A DNA stretch of 64,000 bases from JBPYFK01 sp051984675. GTDB taxonomy: Bacteria; Actinomycetota; Actinomycetes; Mycobacteriales; Pseudonocardiaceae. Location: positions 124,001 through 188,000 of the forward strand of contig JBPYFK010000020.1 in assembly GCA_051984675.1 (NCBI GenBank), read 5' to 3'. Made by a program: the position numbers and the translations under genes. The notes under the pieces were generated by a model. It worked only from the letters and a program-made list of their open reading frames with translations. It had not been told where the DNA came from and searched no databases. Positions 43,930 through 52,053 of the stretch are shown here, in pieces. Position 1 is the stretch's first letter, and the number at the start of each line of letters is the position of its first letter.

Positions 43930-43974
43930 CACCGGTGGCGCGTCGCCGCGGCAACCGGCGACGCGCCACCGGTG
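43930..43974 (+). terminator. long stem-loop between rplY and pth
   Basis: 18-bp perfect inverted repeat (43930-43947 and 43957-43974; arm starts CACCGGTGGCGCGTCGCC) with a 9-nt loop, no U tract. Ends 27 bp before the pth start, so it may be an attenuator or processing site as well as a terminator. Confidence 0.65.
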
Positions 43975-44001
43975 CCTGGCGAACCGTAGCGGGGAGTTCC
44001 G

Positions 44002-44577
44002 TTGAGCACGGGGGAAGAGATCGCGCTGGTCGTGGGGCTGGGGAACCCTGGTCCGCGCTACGCGGGTAACCGGCACAACATCGGTTTCCTGGTCGCCGAC
44101 GAACTCGCCGGTCGGATGGGTGGTCGTTTCAAGGCGCACAAGGCGGGCGCCGAGGTGGTCGAGGGACGTCTCGGCGGCACCCGCGCGGTGCTGGCGAAGC
44201 CTCGCTCGTTCATGAACCTTTCTGGCGGCCCGGTCGCCGGGATCGCGAAGTTCTACAAGGTTTCGGCCAACTCGTTGGTTGTCATCCATGATGAGCTGGA
44301 CCTGCCCTACGGCACGGTGCGGCTCAAGCGCGGCGGCGGGGAGAACGGGCACAACGGGCTGCGCTCGATCACGAAGTCGCTGGGAACGAAGGACTACCTT
44401 CGGGTGCGCTTCGGCGTCGATCGCCCGCCGGGGCGGATGGACCCCGCCGATTACGTCCTCAAAGACTTCACTGCCGCGGAACGCCGGGAGTTGGCGTTCT
44501 TTGTCGATGTCTGCGCGGACGCCGTGGAGGCTGTCGTCGCCGAGGGTTTGGAAGCGGCGCAGAACCGGTTTCACTGA
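44002..44577 (+). CDS. pth: peptidyl-tRNA hydrolase
   Basis: 191 aa. Releases peptides from drop-off peptidyl-tRNA. GLGNPGPRYAGNRHNIGFLV holds the catalytic His; PRSFMNLSGGPVA and the active-site Asp in VIHDELDLPYG plus GGGENGHNGLRS are intact. TTG start with GGGGAG 5 nt upstream. Stops 6 bp from the convergent acyl-AMP ligase gene. Confidence 0.95.
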   Translation: MSTGEEIALVVGLGNPGPRYAGNRHNIGFLVADELAGRMGGRFKAHKAGAEVVEGRLGGTRAVLAKPRSFMNLSGGPVAGIAKFYKVSANSLVVIHDELDLPYGTVRLKRGGGENGHNGLRSITKSLGTKDYLRVRFGVDRPPGRMDPADYVLKDFTAAERRELAFFVDVCADAVEAVVAEGLEAAQNRFH

Positions 44578-44583
44578 CCTCCC

Positions 44584-46338
44584 TCACGCATCTGTACGGC
44601 CGGGGATGAGGTCCGAAGTGGCCGAACGCCTGAGCTTGCCCGAGGGCGTCTTGGGCAGCGTGCCCGGACTCAGCACGACCACAGTGGACGGCCGCACGCC
44701 GACGGCATCCACGACCCGCGCGGTGACTTCCTTGCGCAGGGCCTTTTCCGCCGCTTCGTCTCCGGCCAGGCGGGATTCGAGAACGACCGAGAAGCCTTCA
44801 CGCCGGGTTCCGGGTTCGTGACGGACCGCGACCGCATTGCCCGCGCGCACGCCATCCACCCCGCTCGCGGCGCGTTCGATGTCCACCGGGTAGATGTTGC
44901 GGCCTCCCATGATGATGACGTCCTTACGCCGGCCACAGATCACGATCTGGCCTTCGGTCAGGTAGCCCTCGTCGCCGGTGTCCAGCCAACCGTCCACGTC
45001 TTGGGTGGGTACCGGACCGTTCTCGGTCAGGTATTCCGAGGTCACGGCTTCACCGCGAATGCGCAGCTGGCCGACCTCCCCTTCCGGTAGTGCGCTTCCG
45101 TGCTGGTCGACGGCTTGAACGTCGATTCCGGGAAGCGGCGGTCCCAGCAGCGGGAAGCGACGTGTCCGGACGTGGCCAGATCCGGTTGGTTCTGGTTCGA
45201 CCCGTACTGCGCGTCCTTGTTTTTCCAACTCGTCGGCGTCGATGGAGTCGACGGCCAGCCCCTGGTGCAGTGGCGCCATCGACACCGCCAGTGTCGCTTC
45301 GGCCATCCCGAAGGCGCAGAGCATGACGTCGTCGCGCAGGCCGAACCGCGCGCCGGCGGCCGTGAACGCCGCCGCCGCATCGGGGTCGATCGGTTCGGCA
45401 CCGTTGAGGGTGAAACGCATGCTGGACAGGTCGAACGCTCCATCCTCCGCGGTGGACAGGCGACGGCCCACGATCGCGTAGGCGAAGTTCGGTGCGGCGG
45501 TGACCGTTCCGCGGTAACGGGTGATCAGCTCCGGCCACAGCAACGGGCGTGCGAGGAAGTCGGCTGGAGTGATCTTCACGGCTTCCATACCGATGGCCAT
45601 CGGGACGGTCAGGCACCCCACCATCCCCATGTCATGGAACAGCGGAAGCCAGGAAACCACCACGTCATGGTCGGGATCGAGTTCGACCGCCTGCTCCATG
45701 GCCCGCAGGTTCGCATACAGGTTGCCGTGGCTGATGCGCACGGCTTTGGGCGCGGAGGTAGAGCCGCTGGTCAGCTGGAGCAGGGCGGTCGCACCTTCGG
45801 GCACGTCAACCGGCTGCTCCAGCGGCGCTGCTTCGACGTCTTCGAGGGCGCCGAGCTGGCGGTAGGGAATATCGTTCTCGTCGAGCAGACCCGCCAGGTC
45901 GTCGAACGGTGGGCCGAGCAGCACCAGCCGCGCACCGATCATGCGGAGTATCCGAACGGTGTCCCGAGCCCACTCTTGCAGGTCGGTGCGGGGCGTGGGC
46001 TGGTGCAACATGGTGATGCTGCCGCCCGCGAGCCACACCGCCTGCACTGCTGGGGCGATCAGTTCGGGGGCGGCGGCGAGAACCGCCACCGCGTCACCCG
46101 GGTCGACTCGCGGGGTTTGTGTGGTCGCTCGCAGCGCTCCCGCGATGTGACGAGCCTCCTCGTGGACCTCGCCCCAGGTGCGGCGCAGCGGTTCGTCCGG
46201 CTCGCCGGTGACGAGCCCACGCGCTCCCGCTGCGTTGTCTGCCTGGCCTTTCCCCGTGTTCTTGCTGGGTCCCGTGTTCTTGCTGGGCCCCGTGTTCTTG
46301 CTGGCCGATGCCAGCAGCGTCTCCATGAACCGGCTCAC
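44584..46338 (-). CDS. fatty-acyl-AMP/CoA ligase-like protein (Pks16/FadD type)
   Basis: 584 aa adenylate-forming enzyme. TWGEVHEEARHIAG, SMLHQPTPRTDL-like TMLHQPTPRTDL, AMP loop LLQLTSGSTSAPKAVRISHG, WLPLFHDMGMVG, YDTGD-equivalent WLDTGDEGYLT and PKTPSGKLRRS are present. It matches the M. tuberculosis Rv1013 (Pks16) type next to pth. Activates a fatty acid; transfer to CoA or an acyl carrier is not resolved. GTG 46338 reproduces the homologous VSRF start. The N-terminal linker holds three 6-residue KNTGPS-type repeats (46253-46306). Confidence 0.9.
   Translation of the reverse strand: MSRFMETLLASASKNTGPSKNTGPSKNTGKGQADNAAGARGLVTGEPDEPLRRTWGEVHEEARHIAGALRATTQTPRVDPGDAVAVLAAAPELIAPAVQAVWLAGGSITMLHQPTPRTDLQEWARDTVRILRMIGARLVLLGPPFDDLAGLLDENDIPYRQLGALEDVEAAPLEQPVDVPEGATALLQLTSGSTSAPKAVRISHGNLYANLRAMEQAVELDPDHDVVVSWLPLFHDMGMVGCLTVPMAIGMEAVKITPADFLARPLLWPELITRYRGTVTAAPNFAYAIVGRRLSTAEDGAFDLSSMRFTLNGAEPIDPDAAAAFTAAGARFGLRDDVMLCAFGMAEATLAVSMAPLHQGLAVDSIDADELEKQGRAVRVEPEPTGSGHVRTRRFPLLGPPLPGIDVQAVDQHGSALPEGEVGQLRIRGEAVTSEYLTENGPVPTQDVDGWLDTGDEGYLTEGQIVICGRRKDVIIMGGRNIYPVDIERAASGVDGVRAGNAVAVRHEPGTRREGFSVVLESRLAGDEAAEKALRKEVTARVVDAVGVRPSTVVVLSPGTLPKTPSGKLRRSATSDLIPGRTDA
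46253..46306. repeat. 18-bp x 3 tandem repeat inside the acyl-AMP ligase gene
   Basis: Units 46253-46270, 46271-46288 and 46289-46306 (CCCGTGTTCTTGCTGGGY) are nearly identical and keep frame, encoding SKNTGP repeats. Likely to vary in copy number between strains. Confidence 0.9.
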
Positions 46339-46396
46339 GAGGCGCAGGGTACGTCCAAACGTGATCTGCGGGTAGCTCTGGGACTGTCCGGGGGTG

Positions 46397-46460
46397 GTGA
46401 AAGACGCTTTCACCGCGTTCTCGTCCGGCCCGCCCGAACTGCGGCGAAAGCGTCTTTCAC
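46397..46460. repeat. inverted-repeat pair overlapping the MarR stop codon
   Basis: Form A GTGAAAGACGCTTTCAC at 46397-46413 and form B with one change (GCGAAAGCGTCTTTCAC) at 46444-46460, 30 bp apart. The TGA of the MarR gene (46457-46459) lies inside the second core. Confidence 0.88.
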
Positions 46461-46999
46461 TGCGCGGGCGGCTGACGGTCGTCGGTGGCAGCGGGCTGGG
46501 TTGCGACGGTGCCGCAAACGCTTGCCAATGCCTTGCGGAGCAGGTGGGAAAGCTGCTCACGCTCGCCAGCATCGAGACTGCCGATCAGCTCGCGCTCGCG
46601 GTTGATCAGCTCGCTGATGCTGTGCTCGATCACCTCGTGGCCGCGTTGTGTGAGCGCCACCGCGACCGTGCGACGGCCGGATTCGGTGCGTTCCACGCGC
46701 ACCAGTCCCGCGTGTTCGGCGCGGGCGACCCGCTGTGTGATCGCCCCGCCACTGACCAGGCAGGCTTGCGCGATCTCGGTCGGTGTCAGGCGGTAGGGCT
46801 CACCGCTGCGACGCAGCGTCGCGATCAGGTCGAGCGTCGCGTTGTCGACCGCGAGTCCGCTCAGCACGCGGCGCCGCTCGTCGGTCAGCAGTTTGGCGAT
46901 GCGCAGGATTCGGCTGACCACTCCGATCGAGTCGCCTGGCATGTCCGGGAGTTCACGAGCCCACGCGTCCTGGATTCCGTCCACCGCATCGAAGTTCAC
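46457..46999 (-). CDS. MarR-family transcriptional regulator
   Basis: 180 aa winged helix-turn-helix dimer. LTPTEIAQACLVSGGAITQR is the recognition region and GLVRVERTESGRRTVAVALT the wing. The C-terminus is a dimerisation helix. Divergent from the SDR gene, with two matching operator dyads between them, so it very likely represses the SDR gene and itself. Its stop codon falls in an intergenic repeat core. Confidence 0.9.
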   Translation of the reverse strand: MNFDAVDGIQDAWARELPDMPGDSIGVVSRILRIAKLLTDERRRVLSGLAVDNATLDLIATLRRSGEPYRLTPTEIAQACLVSGGAITQRVARAEHAGLVRVERTESGRRTVAVALTQRGHEVIEHSISELINRERELIGSLDAGEREQLSHLLRKALASVCGTVATQPAATDDRQPPAQ

Positions 47000-47020
47000 A
47001 GCACAAGCCTACTGCTGCTG

Positions 47021-47070
47021 TCTTTAGACCTAAAGATCTGCTACCTTCGAAGCATGTCTTTAGATCTAAA
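47021..47070. promoter_or_regulatory. paired MarR operator sites
   Basis: Core TTTAGACCTAAA at 47023-47034 and TTTAGATCTAAA at 47059-47070 (the second a perfect palindrome), each preceded by TC, 36 bp apart. The first lies between the two starts; the second covers codons 2-6 of the SDR gene. A bound dimer at either would block SDR transcription. Confidence 0.75.
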
Positions 47071-47815
47071 CAAGCACCTTGTCAGGCGAACGGCGGTCGT
47101 GACCGGCGGTGGGACCGGAATCGGATACGAAGTCGCAGCCAAGCTCGCGAGCCAGGGCCACGAGGTCGTGATCACAGGGCGTCGCGCGGAGGTGCTGGCC
47201 GATGCGGCGGCAAGTCTGGGACCGTCCGTTCGTCCCGTGCCATTCGACGCGAGCGAACCGGAGGCGGTCCGCAACGCGCTCGAAGAGATGCCGGAGCGGG
47301 TCGACGTGCTCATCAACAACGCGGGCGCCAATACCGACCTCGTTCACGGCGCGCCCGATCCAGCGGATCTCACCGCCGTCCGCCAATCGTGGCTTGCGAA
47401 CTTCGAAGCGAACGTGCTCAGCGCCGTGTTGGTCACGACCGCACTACAGCCGAGGTTGGCAGACCATGCACGCGTGGTCAGTATCGGCTCAGTGACCGCC
47501 CGATCCGGCGGCGGGTCCTACGGCGCCACCAAGGCGGCGCTGGAACCGTGGAGCTCCGAGCTTGCCTTCCAGCTCGGCAAGCGCGGCATCACCGTCAACG
47601 TGGTCTCGCCTGGTCCCACCGAAGGAACGGATTTCTTCCACGGCGAGGACTTTCCCGCCGAGCGACGGAACTTCGTCGAAGGACGAACCGCCGATGGCCG
47701 CCTGGGCAAGCTCGACGAAGTGGCCGCCACGGCGGTCTTTCTCGCCACTCCCGAGGCATCCCACCTCACCGGCCAGGTGGTCCACGTCAGCGGCGGCCTC
47801 CACCTGGGACGGTGA
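47054..47815 (+). CDS. short-chain dehydrogenase/reductase
   Basis: 253 aa NAD(P)-dependent oxidoreductase. TAVVTGGGTGIGYEVAAKLA is the nucleotide motif, LINNAGAN the NNAG, and VVSIGSVTARSGGGSYGATK holds the Ser-Tyr-Lys catalytic set. The C-terminal VVHVSGGLHLGR is usual. Substrate unknown. ATG 47054 has no clear ribosome binding site. The MarR operator extends into its coding start, pointing to inducible expression. Confidence 0.9.
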   Translation: MSLDLNKHLVRRTAVVTGGGTGIGYEVAAKLASQGHEVVITGRRAEVLADAAASLGPSVRPVPFDASEPEAVRNALEEMPERVDVLINNAGANTDLVHGAPDPADLTAVRQSWLANFEANVLSAVLVTTALQPRLADHARVVSIGSVTARSGGGSYGATKAALEPWSSELAFQLGKRGITVNVVSPGPTEGTDFFHGEDFPAERRNFVEGRTADGRLGKLDEVAATAVFLATPEASHLTGQVVHVSGGLHLGR

Positions 47816-47838
47816 GATGGACCCAGGGGTGGAATGCA

Positions 47839-47855
47839 GTGAAAGACGCTTCCAC
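47839..47855. repeat. single form-A-like repeat core
   Basis: GTGAAAGACGCTTCCAC, one change from consensus, between the convergent SDR and ABC-F genes. Confidence 0.82.
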
Positions 47856-47905
47856 CGCGTTCCACCCACCAGCTCACCGGACTGATCAAACAAGCTTGAC
47901 GGCCG

Positions 47906-49702
47906 TCAGTCCAGCTGATCCGCCAGCTCCAGCCACCGATGCTCGATGGCGTCCTTTTCCTCCTGCACCGACCGCAGCTCGCTGTCGAGCTCGTGCAGAC
48001 GTTCCGGCATCATCGCGGCTTCGGCGAGCTGCTCGTGCAACTCGACTTCCCGCTTGCTGAACTTGTCGAGCTGCCTTTCCAGACGGCCGAGTTCCTTGCG
48101 TGCCGCGTGCTCCTCGGCGCCGGTCAGGCGCTGGGTCGCGGGCGCCCCCTGCCCAGCCGAGTCGGATGCCTGCTCCCCGAGTCGCTCCTGCGAAGCAGCC
48201 AGCAAGGAACGTCTGCGCTCCAGGTATTCGTCGATTCCCCCTGGAAGGTGGGTGACACGTCCATCCCCGAACAGCGCGACGACCGTGTCACACACCCGCT
48301 CCACCAGGTACCGATCGTGTGAGACGACGACGAGCGTGCCGGCCCAGCCATCAAGCAGGTCTTCCAGTTGCTGCAATGTATCGATGTCCAGGTCGTTGGT
48401 GGGCTCGTCGAGGATCAGCACGTTCGGCTCGTCCATCAGCAACCGGGCCAGCTGCAGCCGGCGACGTTCCCCACCGGAGAGGTCACCGACCGGGGTCCAC
48501 TGCCGTCCCTGGGGGAAGCCGAACCGCTCGGCAAGCTGCGAAGCGGACAACTCGTGCTTACCCAGCGTGGTCCGCTTGGCGACGTCCTCGATGGCCTCCA
48601 GCACCCGCCAGTGGCCCGGCAGGTCGTGCAACTCCTGGGTGAGATGAGCGATTCGGACGGTCTTTCCCTCGATCCGCTTGCCCGCGTCGGGCTCCCGCTC
48701 CCCGGCCAGCAGCCGCAGCAACGTCGTCTTGCCCGATCCATTGACTCCGACGACGCCGATGCGGTCTCCCGGGCCGACCCGCCATGTCACGTTGTCGAGC
48801 AACGATCGGCTCGCGACACGCAGATCAACATCCTCGAGTTCGAGGACGGTCTTGCCCAGCCGCCTCTTGGCGAACGACAGGAGCTCCACCGTGTCGCGTG
48901 GTGGGGGCACGTCGCTGATCAGCGCTTCCGCCGCCTCCACCCGGAATCTCGGTTTCGACGTACGTGCCTTGGCGCCACGCTGCAACCACGCCAGTTCCTT
49001 GCGGGCGAGGTTGCGCCGCCGTTCCTCCGTCTGTTGGGCAATCCGCGCTCGCTCCGCGCGTGCGTAAATCCAGTCGGCGTAGCCGCCTTCGTACTGCTCG
49101 ACACGGCCGTTGGCCACTTCCCACGTGCGATGACACACCGTGTCCAGAAACCAGCGGTCGTGGGTGACGATCACCAACGCGCAACGACGGGCGACGAGGT
49201 GCTCGGCAAGCCAATGCACACCCTCGACGTCCAGATGGTTGGTCGGCTCGTCCAAAATCACCAGGTCCAGGTCCCGGACCAGGGCGGCGGCCAACGCGAC
49301 ACGACGCCGCTCCCCTCCAGAGAAGTCTTCGACCGCCGTGTCCAGCCCCATCCCAGTGATACCGAGGCCGGTGAGTACTGACCGCACCTTCGGGTCGGCG
49401 GCCCACTCGTGTTCGGCGGTGAACCCGTGCGGATCGAGAACCGCCTCACGCACAGTCGCCCCGGCGGGCAGGTCGGTTCGCTGGGTGACCACGGCCATGC
49501 GGAGATCACGGTTGTGGCTGACGCGCCCGCTGTCCGGCGGTTCGGTGCCGGCGAGCACTTCCAGCAGCGTCGTCTTCCCGCCTCCATTGAGCCCGACGAC
49601 CCCGATGCGTTCCCCGGCAGCAACGCCAAGCGACACACCGTCGAGCAACGCCCGGACGCCATAGCTCTTGTGGACCGATTCGAGGTTGATCAGGTTCGCC
49701 AT
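47906..49702 (-). CDS. ABC-F family ATPase
   Basis: 598 aa, two ABC domains in one chain and no membrane segment, so a ribosome-associated translation factor or antibiotic-protection type rather than a transporter. Walker A GLNGGGKTTLLE and GVNGSGKTTLLR; signatures FSGGERRRVALAAAL and LSGGERRRLQLARLL; Walker B ILDEPTNHLD and ILDEPTNDLD. The interdomain linker (ERARIAQQTEERRRNLARKE) is about 70 residues. The C-terminal coiled coil is charged. A resistance role cannot be claimed from sequence alone. Confidence 0.92.
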   Translation of the reverse strand: MANLINLESVHKSYGVRALLDGVSLGVAAGERIGVVGLNGGGKTTLLEVLAGTEPPDSGRVSHNRDLRMAVVTQRTDLPAGATVREAVLDPHGFTAEHEWAADPKVRSVLTGLGITGMGLDTAVEDFSGGERRRVALAAALVRDLDLVILDEPTNHLDVEGVHWLAEHLVARRCALVIVTHDRWFLDTVCHRTWEVANGRVEQYEGGYADWIYARAERARIAQQTEERRRNLARKELAWLQRGAKARTSKPRFRVEAAEALISDVPPPRDTVELLSFAKRRLGKTVLELEDVDLRVASRSLLDNVTWRVGPGDRIGVVGVNGSGKTTLLRLLAGEREPDAGKRIEGKTVRIAHLTQELHDLPGHWRVLEAIEDVAKRTTLGKHELSASQLAERFGFPQGRQWTPVGDLSGGERRRLQLARLLMDEPNVLILDEPTNDLDIDTLQQLEDLLDGWAGTLVVVSHDRYLVERVCDTVVALFGDGRVTHLPGGIDEYLERRRSLLAASQERLGEQASDSAGQGAPATQRLTGAEEHAARKELGRLERQLDKFSKREVELHEQLAEAAMMPERLHELDSELRSVQEEKDAIEHRWLELADQLD

Positions 49703-49782
49703 CGGGTGTTCGTACTCCGTCGAAGAACGTGCAGGTTATTCACGACCGGGGCGGCCGGTGCCGGGGTCCGAACGCTGGAGCA

Positions 49783-49847
49783 GTGAAAGACGCTTTCGCG
49801 ACGAACGACGCGTTCACTGCGGCTGGTGCAGTGAACGCGTCTTTCAC
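49783..49847. repeat. three inverted-repeat cores (A, A, B)
   Basis: GTGAAAGACGCTTTCGC at 49783-49799, ACGAACGACGCGTTCAC at 49801-49817 and GTGAACGCGTCTTTCAC at 49831-49847; the last two are 13 bp apart. Lies between the ABC-F and ispE genes. Confidence 0.87.
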
Positions 49848-49927
49848 CGGTACTCCTCCAGTCCCGGACAGCCTGTTCGATCGCCGCCCCCGCGGTCCCG
49901 TCGGATTCGGCGGCCACGCCGAGCGCG

Positions 49928-50893
49928 TCACGCGTGAACCTGGGGTGGGGTGGGCCGGTCAGCGCGCTCCTCGCCCACCACGCGTGCGCCAGGAACCGGA
50001 CCTTGGGCTACCCGCACCGTGCGACACACGCCTGCTCCCGACAGCTCGGCGGCCACGCGCACGGCAGAGTCGTTGTCGGTGCACAGGAACGCGCACGTCG
50101 GACCGGAGCCGGAGACCAGGCCAGCGAGCGCGCCCGCATCCACCCCGGCACGCAGCGTGCGGCGCAGCGAAGGGCGCAGCGACACCGCGGCCGCCTGCAG
50201 GTCGTTGCCGAGCAGTAAGGCGAGCTGCCGTGGATCGCCCGAGGCCAGTGCCTCCAGCACCGGCTCGACAGCGCCGACTCGCATGGGCTTCGACTGCTCC
50301 CGCAGGCGGTCGAGCTCGGCATAGACGCCCGGCGTCTCCAGCCCCCGACGATCCAGCGCGATCACCCAGTGGTACGTATGCCGAGCCAGGACCGGCACGA
50401 GCCGCTCCCCTCGCCCGGTGCCCAACGCCGTGCCACCTTGCAGGGAGAACGGGACGTCACTGCCCAGCTCCGCGGCCAGCGCGGCGAGCTCGTCGCGCCC
50501 CATCTCCAGCCGCCACAGGCTGTTGAGCCCGAGCAGCGTGGCCGCGGCGTCCGCGCTGCCTCCGGCCATGCCGCCGGCCACCGGAATGCCCTTGTGGATA
50601 CCCAGCCGAACCTTCGGCTCCTCCGGATCTCGGCCGGTCCGCTCGGCCAGCAGCCGCACCGCCCTCCACGCCAGGTTGCTCGCTCCTGTCGGCACCGAGT
50701 CGGCGCCCTCGCCGGTGACGTCGATCCCGGGCTGGTCGGCTGCCACGACGGTCACCTCATCGAGCAGTGACACCGCCTGGAAGACAGTCACCAACTCGTG
50801 GTAACCGTCCTTGCGAGTGTCGCCGACGGACAAGTGCAGGTTCACCTTCGCCGGAACGCGGACGGTAATGGGTGTGGGCACCACGGACAGCAC
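49928..50893 (-). CDS. ispE: 4-diphosphocytidyl-2-C-methyl-D-erythritol kinase
   Basis: 321 aa GHMP kinase of the non-mevalonate isoprenoid pathway; phosphorylates CDP-ME. VPAKVNLHLSVGDTRKDGYHEL, the ATP loop PVAGGMAGGSADAAATL and SGSGPTCAFLC are the three family motifs. GTG 50893 gives the usual length; a TACGCT (TANNNT) lies 6 nt upstream, so the transcript may be leaderless. ksgA-ispE are neighbours in mycobacteria; here a MetN-like gene is between them. Confidence 0.94.
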   Translation of the reverse strand: MLSVVPTPITVRVPAKVNLHLSVGDTRKDGYHELVTVFQAVSLLDEVTVVAADQPGIDVTGEGADSVPTGASNLAWRAVRLLAERTGRDPEEPKVRLGIHKGIPVAGGMAGGSADAAATLLGLNSLWRLEMGRDELAALAAELGSDVPFSLQGGTALGTGRGERLVPVLARHTYHWVIALDRRGLETPGVYAELDRLREQSKPMRVGAVEPVLEALASGDPRQLALLLGNDLQAAAVSLRPSLRRTLRAGVDAGALAGLVSGSGPTCAFLCTDNDSAVRVAAELSGAGVCRTVRVAQGPVPGARVVGEERADRPTPPQVHA

Positions 50894-51036
50894 TCTTAGA
50901 GCGTACGTGTCTCGAACCGGTTGGTGCTGCCGGAGCCGCTCAACGGCGTGCGAAAGTACGCACGGGCGCCCCGCCGAAATCCGGCGAAACGCCCGTGCGG
51001 GGAATGAACGTCCTCGCTGCCTGGGATGTCGGTCGC

Positions 51037-52053
51037 CTAAGCGGCAGCCCCTTCGACCCTCGCCGGGGCGCGGCGGACGTGCGCGTCCCGTTCCACCATC
51101 CACTTCAGCGCGGACTCGGCACGCTCCCCGGACAGCGCGATCTTGAACTTGGCCACCGGGGTTTCCCCGAGCCGTGTGAGCCCTCCGCCGAGGATCGACA
51201 ACTCCACGCCGAACCGGCTGGCCGCTTCCGGTAGGAGCGCACCCACCGCGGCGAACCCGACCAGGACAACCTCGGCCACCACGTCCGGGCGATGCCCACC
51301 TCGCCTGGTGTAGTCCGCCTGATCACCCGGGAGGAGGCTTGTGCCCAACCGGCTGCCGGGCTCCGCCACCAGATCGAGTACTTTGCCCTGCTCAACGACT
51401 CGGCCGTCGTCCAGCACGACGACCTCATCGGCGATGCGCCGCACCACGGTCATGTCGTTGGTCGCCACCACGACGGTCACGCCGAGTTCGGAACGCACGC
51501 GGTCAAGGACGGTGAGAACCGAGCCCGTGGTCTCGGAGTCCAACCCGGCCGTTGGGTCGTCCACCAGCAGCACCGACGGCTGGGTGGCCAGCGCCCGGGC
51601 GATCGCGACCCGCTGCCGCTGCCCGGCCGACAGCTGATCGGGATGCACCGACGCCCGTCCCGCCAGGCCGACAAGGTCGAGCAGTTCGCCTACCGTGCTC
51701 CGGCGCTGGGAGCCGGAGAGGCCCGCCGCCTCCAGTGGCAGTGCGACGTTGCCCGCCGCCGTGCGCTGCCGTACCAGCTCGTCGTCTGGGGCGACGACAC
51801 TGATGTGGCGCTGGGCGGCACGTAGTTCCTTGCCGTGCAGCGCGGTCACGTCCCTGCCGTCGACCTTGATGACGCCACGGTCGGGCGTGTCGAGCAGCCC
51901 GATGCACCGCGCCAACGTCGACTTGCCCGCGCCGCTGGGACCAACCACGCCGCACACCGCCCCCGCGGGGATCTGCATCGAGACGTCGTCCAAGGCGACG
52001 ACGGTGCCGTTGGTGTGCTGGAAGGACTTGGTGAGGTTCTCGACTGTGATCAC
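51037..52053 (-). CDS. MetN-like ABC ATPase with altered catalytic residues, NIL-type C-terminus
   Basis: 338 aa. It aligns with methionine-importer ATPases along its length, including the C-terminal ligand-binding (NIL/ACT-like) domain from about residue 255. Walker A GPSGAGKSTLAR is intact, but the Q-loop glutamine is missing (ISVVAPDDELVRQRT where MetN has a Gln), the signature reads LSAGQRQRVA, Walker B ends VDDPTAGLD (Glu to Asp) and the H-loop His is Asn (VVVATNDM). No MetI or MetQ gene is adjacent. GTG 52053 follows GGAG by 6 nt; GTG 52065 is the alternative. Probably a poorly hydrolysing or regulatory paralogue. Confidence 0.82.
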   Translation of the reverse strand: MITVENLTKSFQHTNGTVVALDDVSMQIPAGAVCGVVGPSGAGKSTLARCIGLLDTPDRGVIKVDGRDVTALHGKELRAAQRHISVVAPDDELVRQRTAAGNVALPLEAAGLSGSQRRSTVGELLDLVGLAGRASVHPDQLSAGQRQRVAIARALATQPSVLLVDDPTAGLDSETTGSVLTVLDRVRSELGVTVVVATNDMTVVRRIADEVVVLDDGRVVEQGKVLDLVAEPGSRLGTSLLPGDQADYTRRGGHRPDVVAEVVLVGFAAVGALLPEAASRFGVELSILGGGLTRLGETPVAKFKIALSGERAESALKWMVERDAHVRRAPARVEGAAA

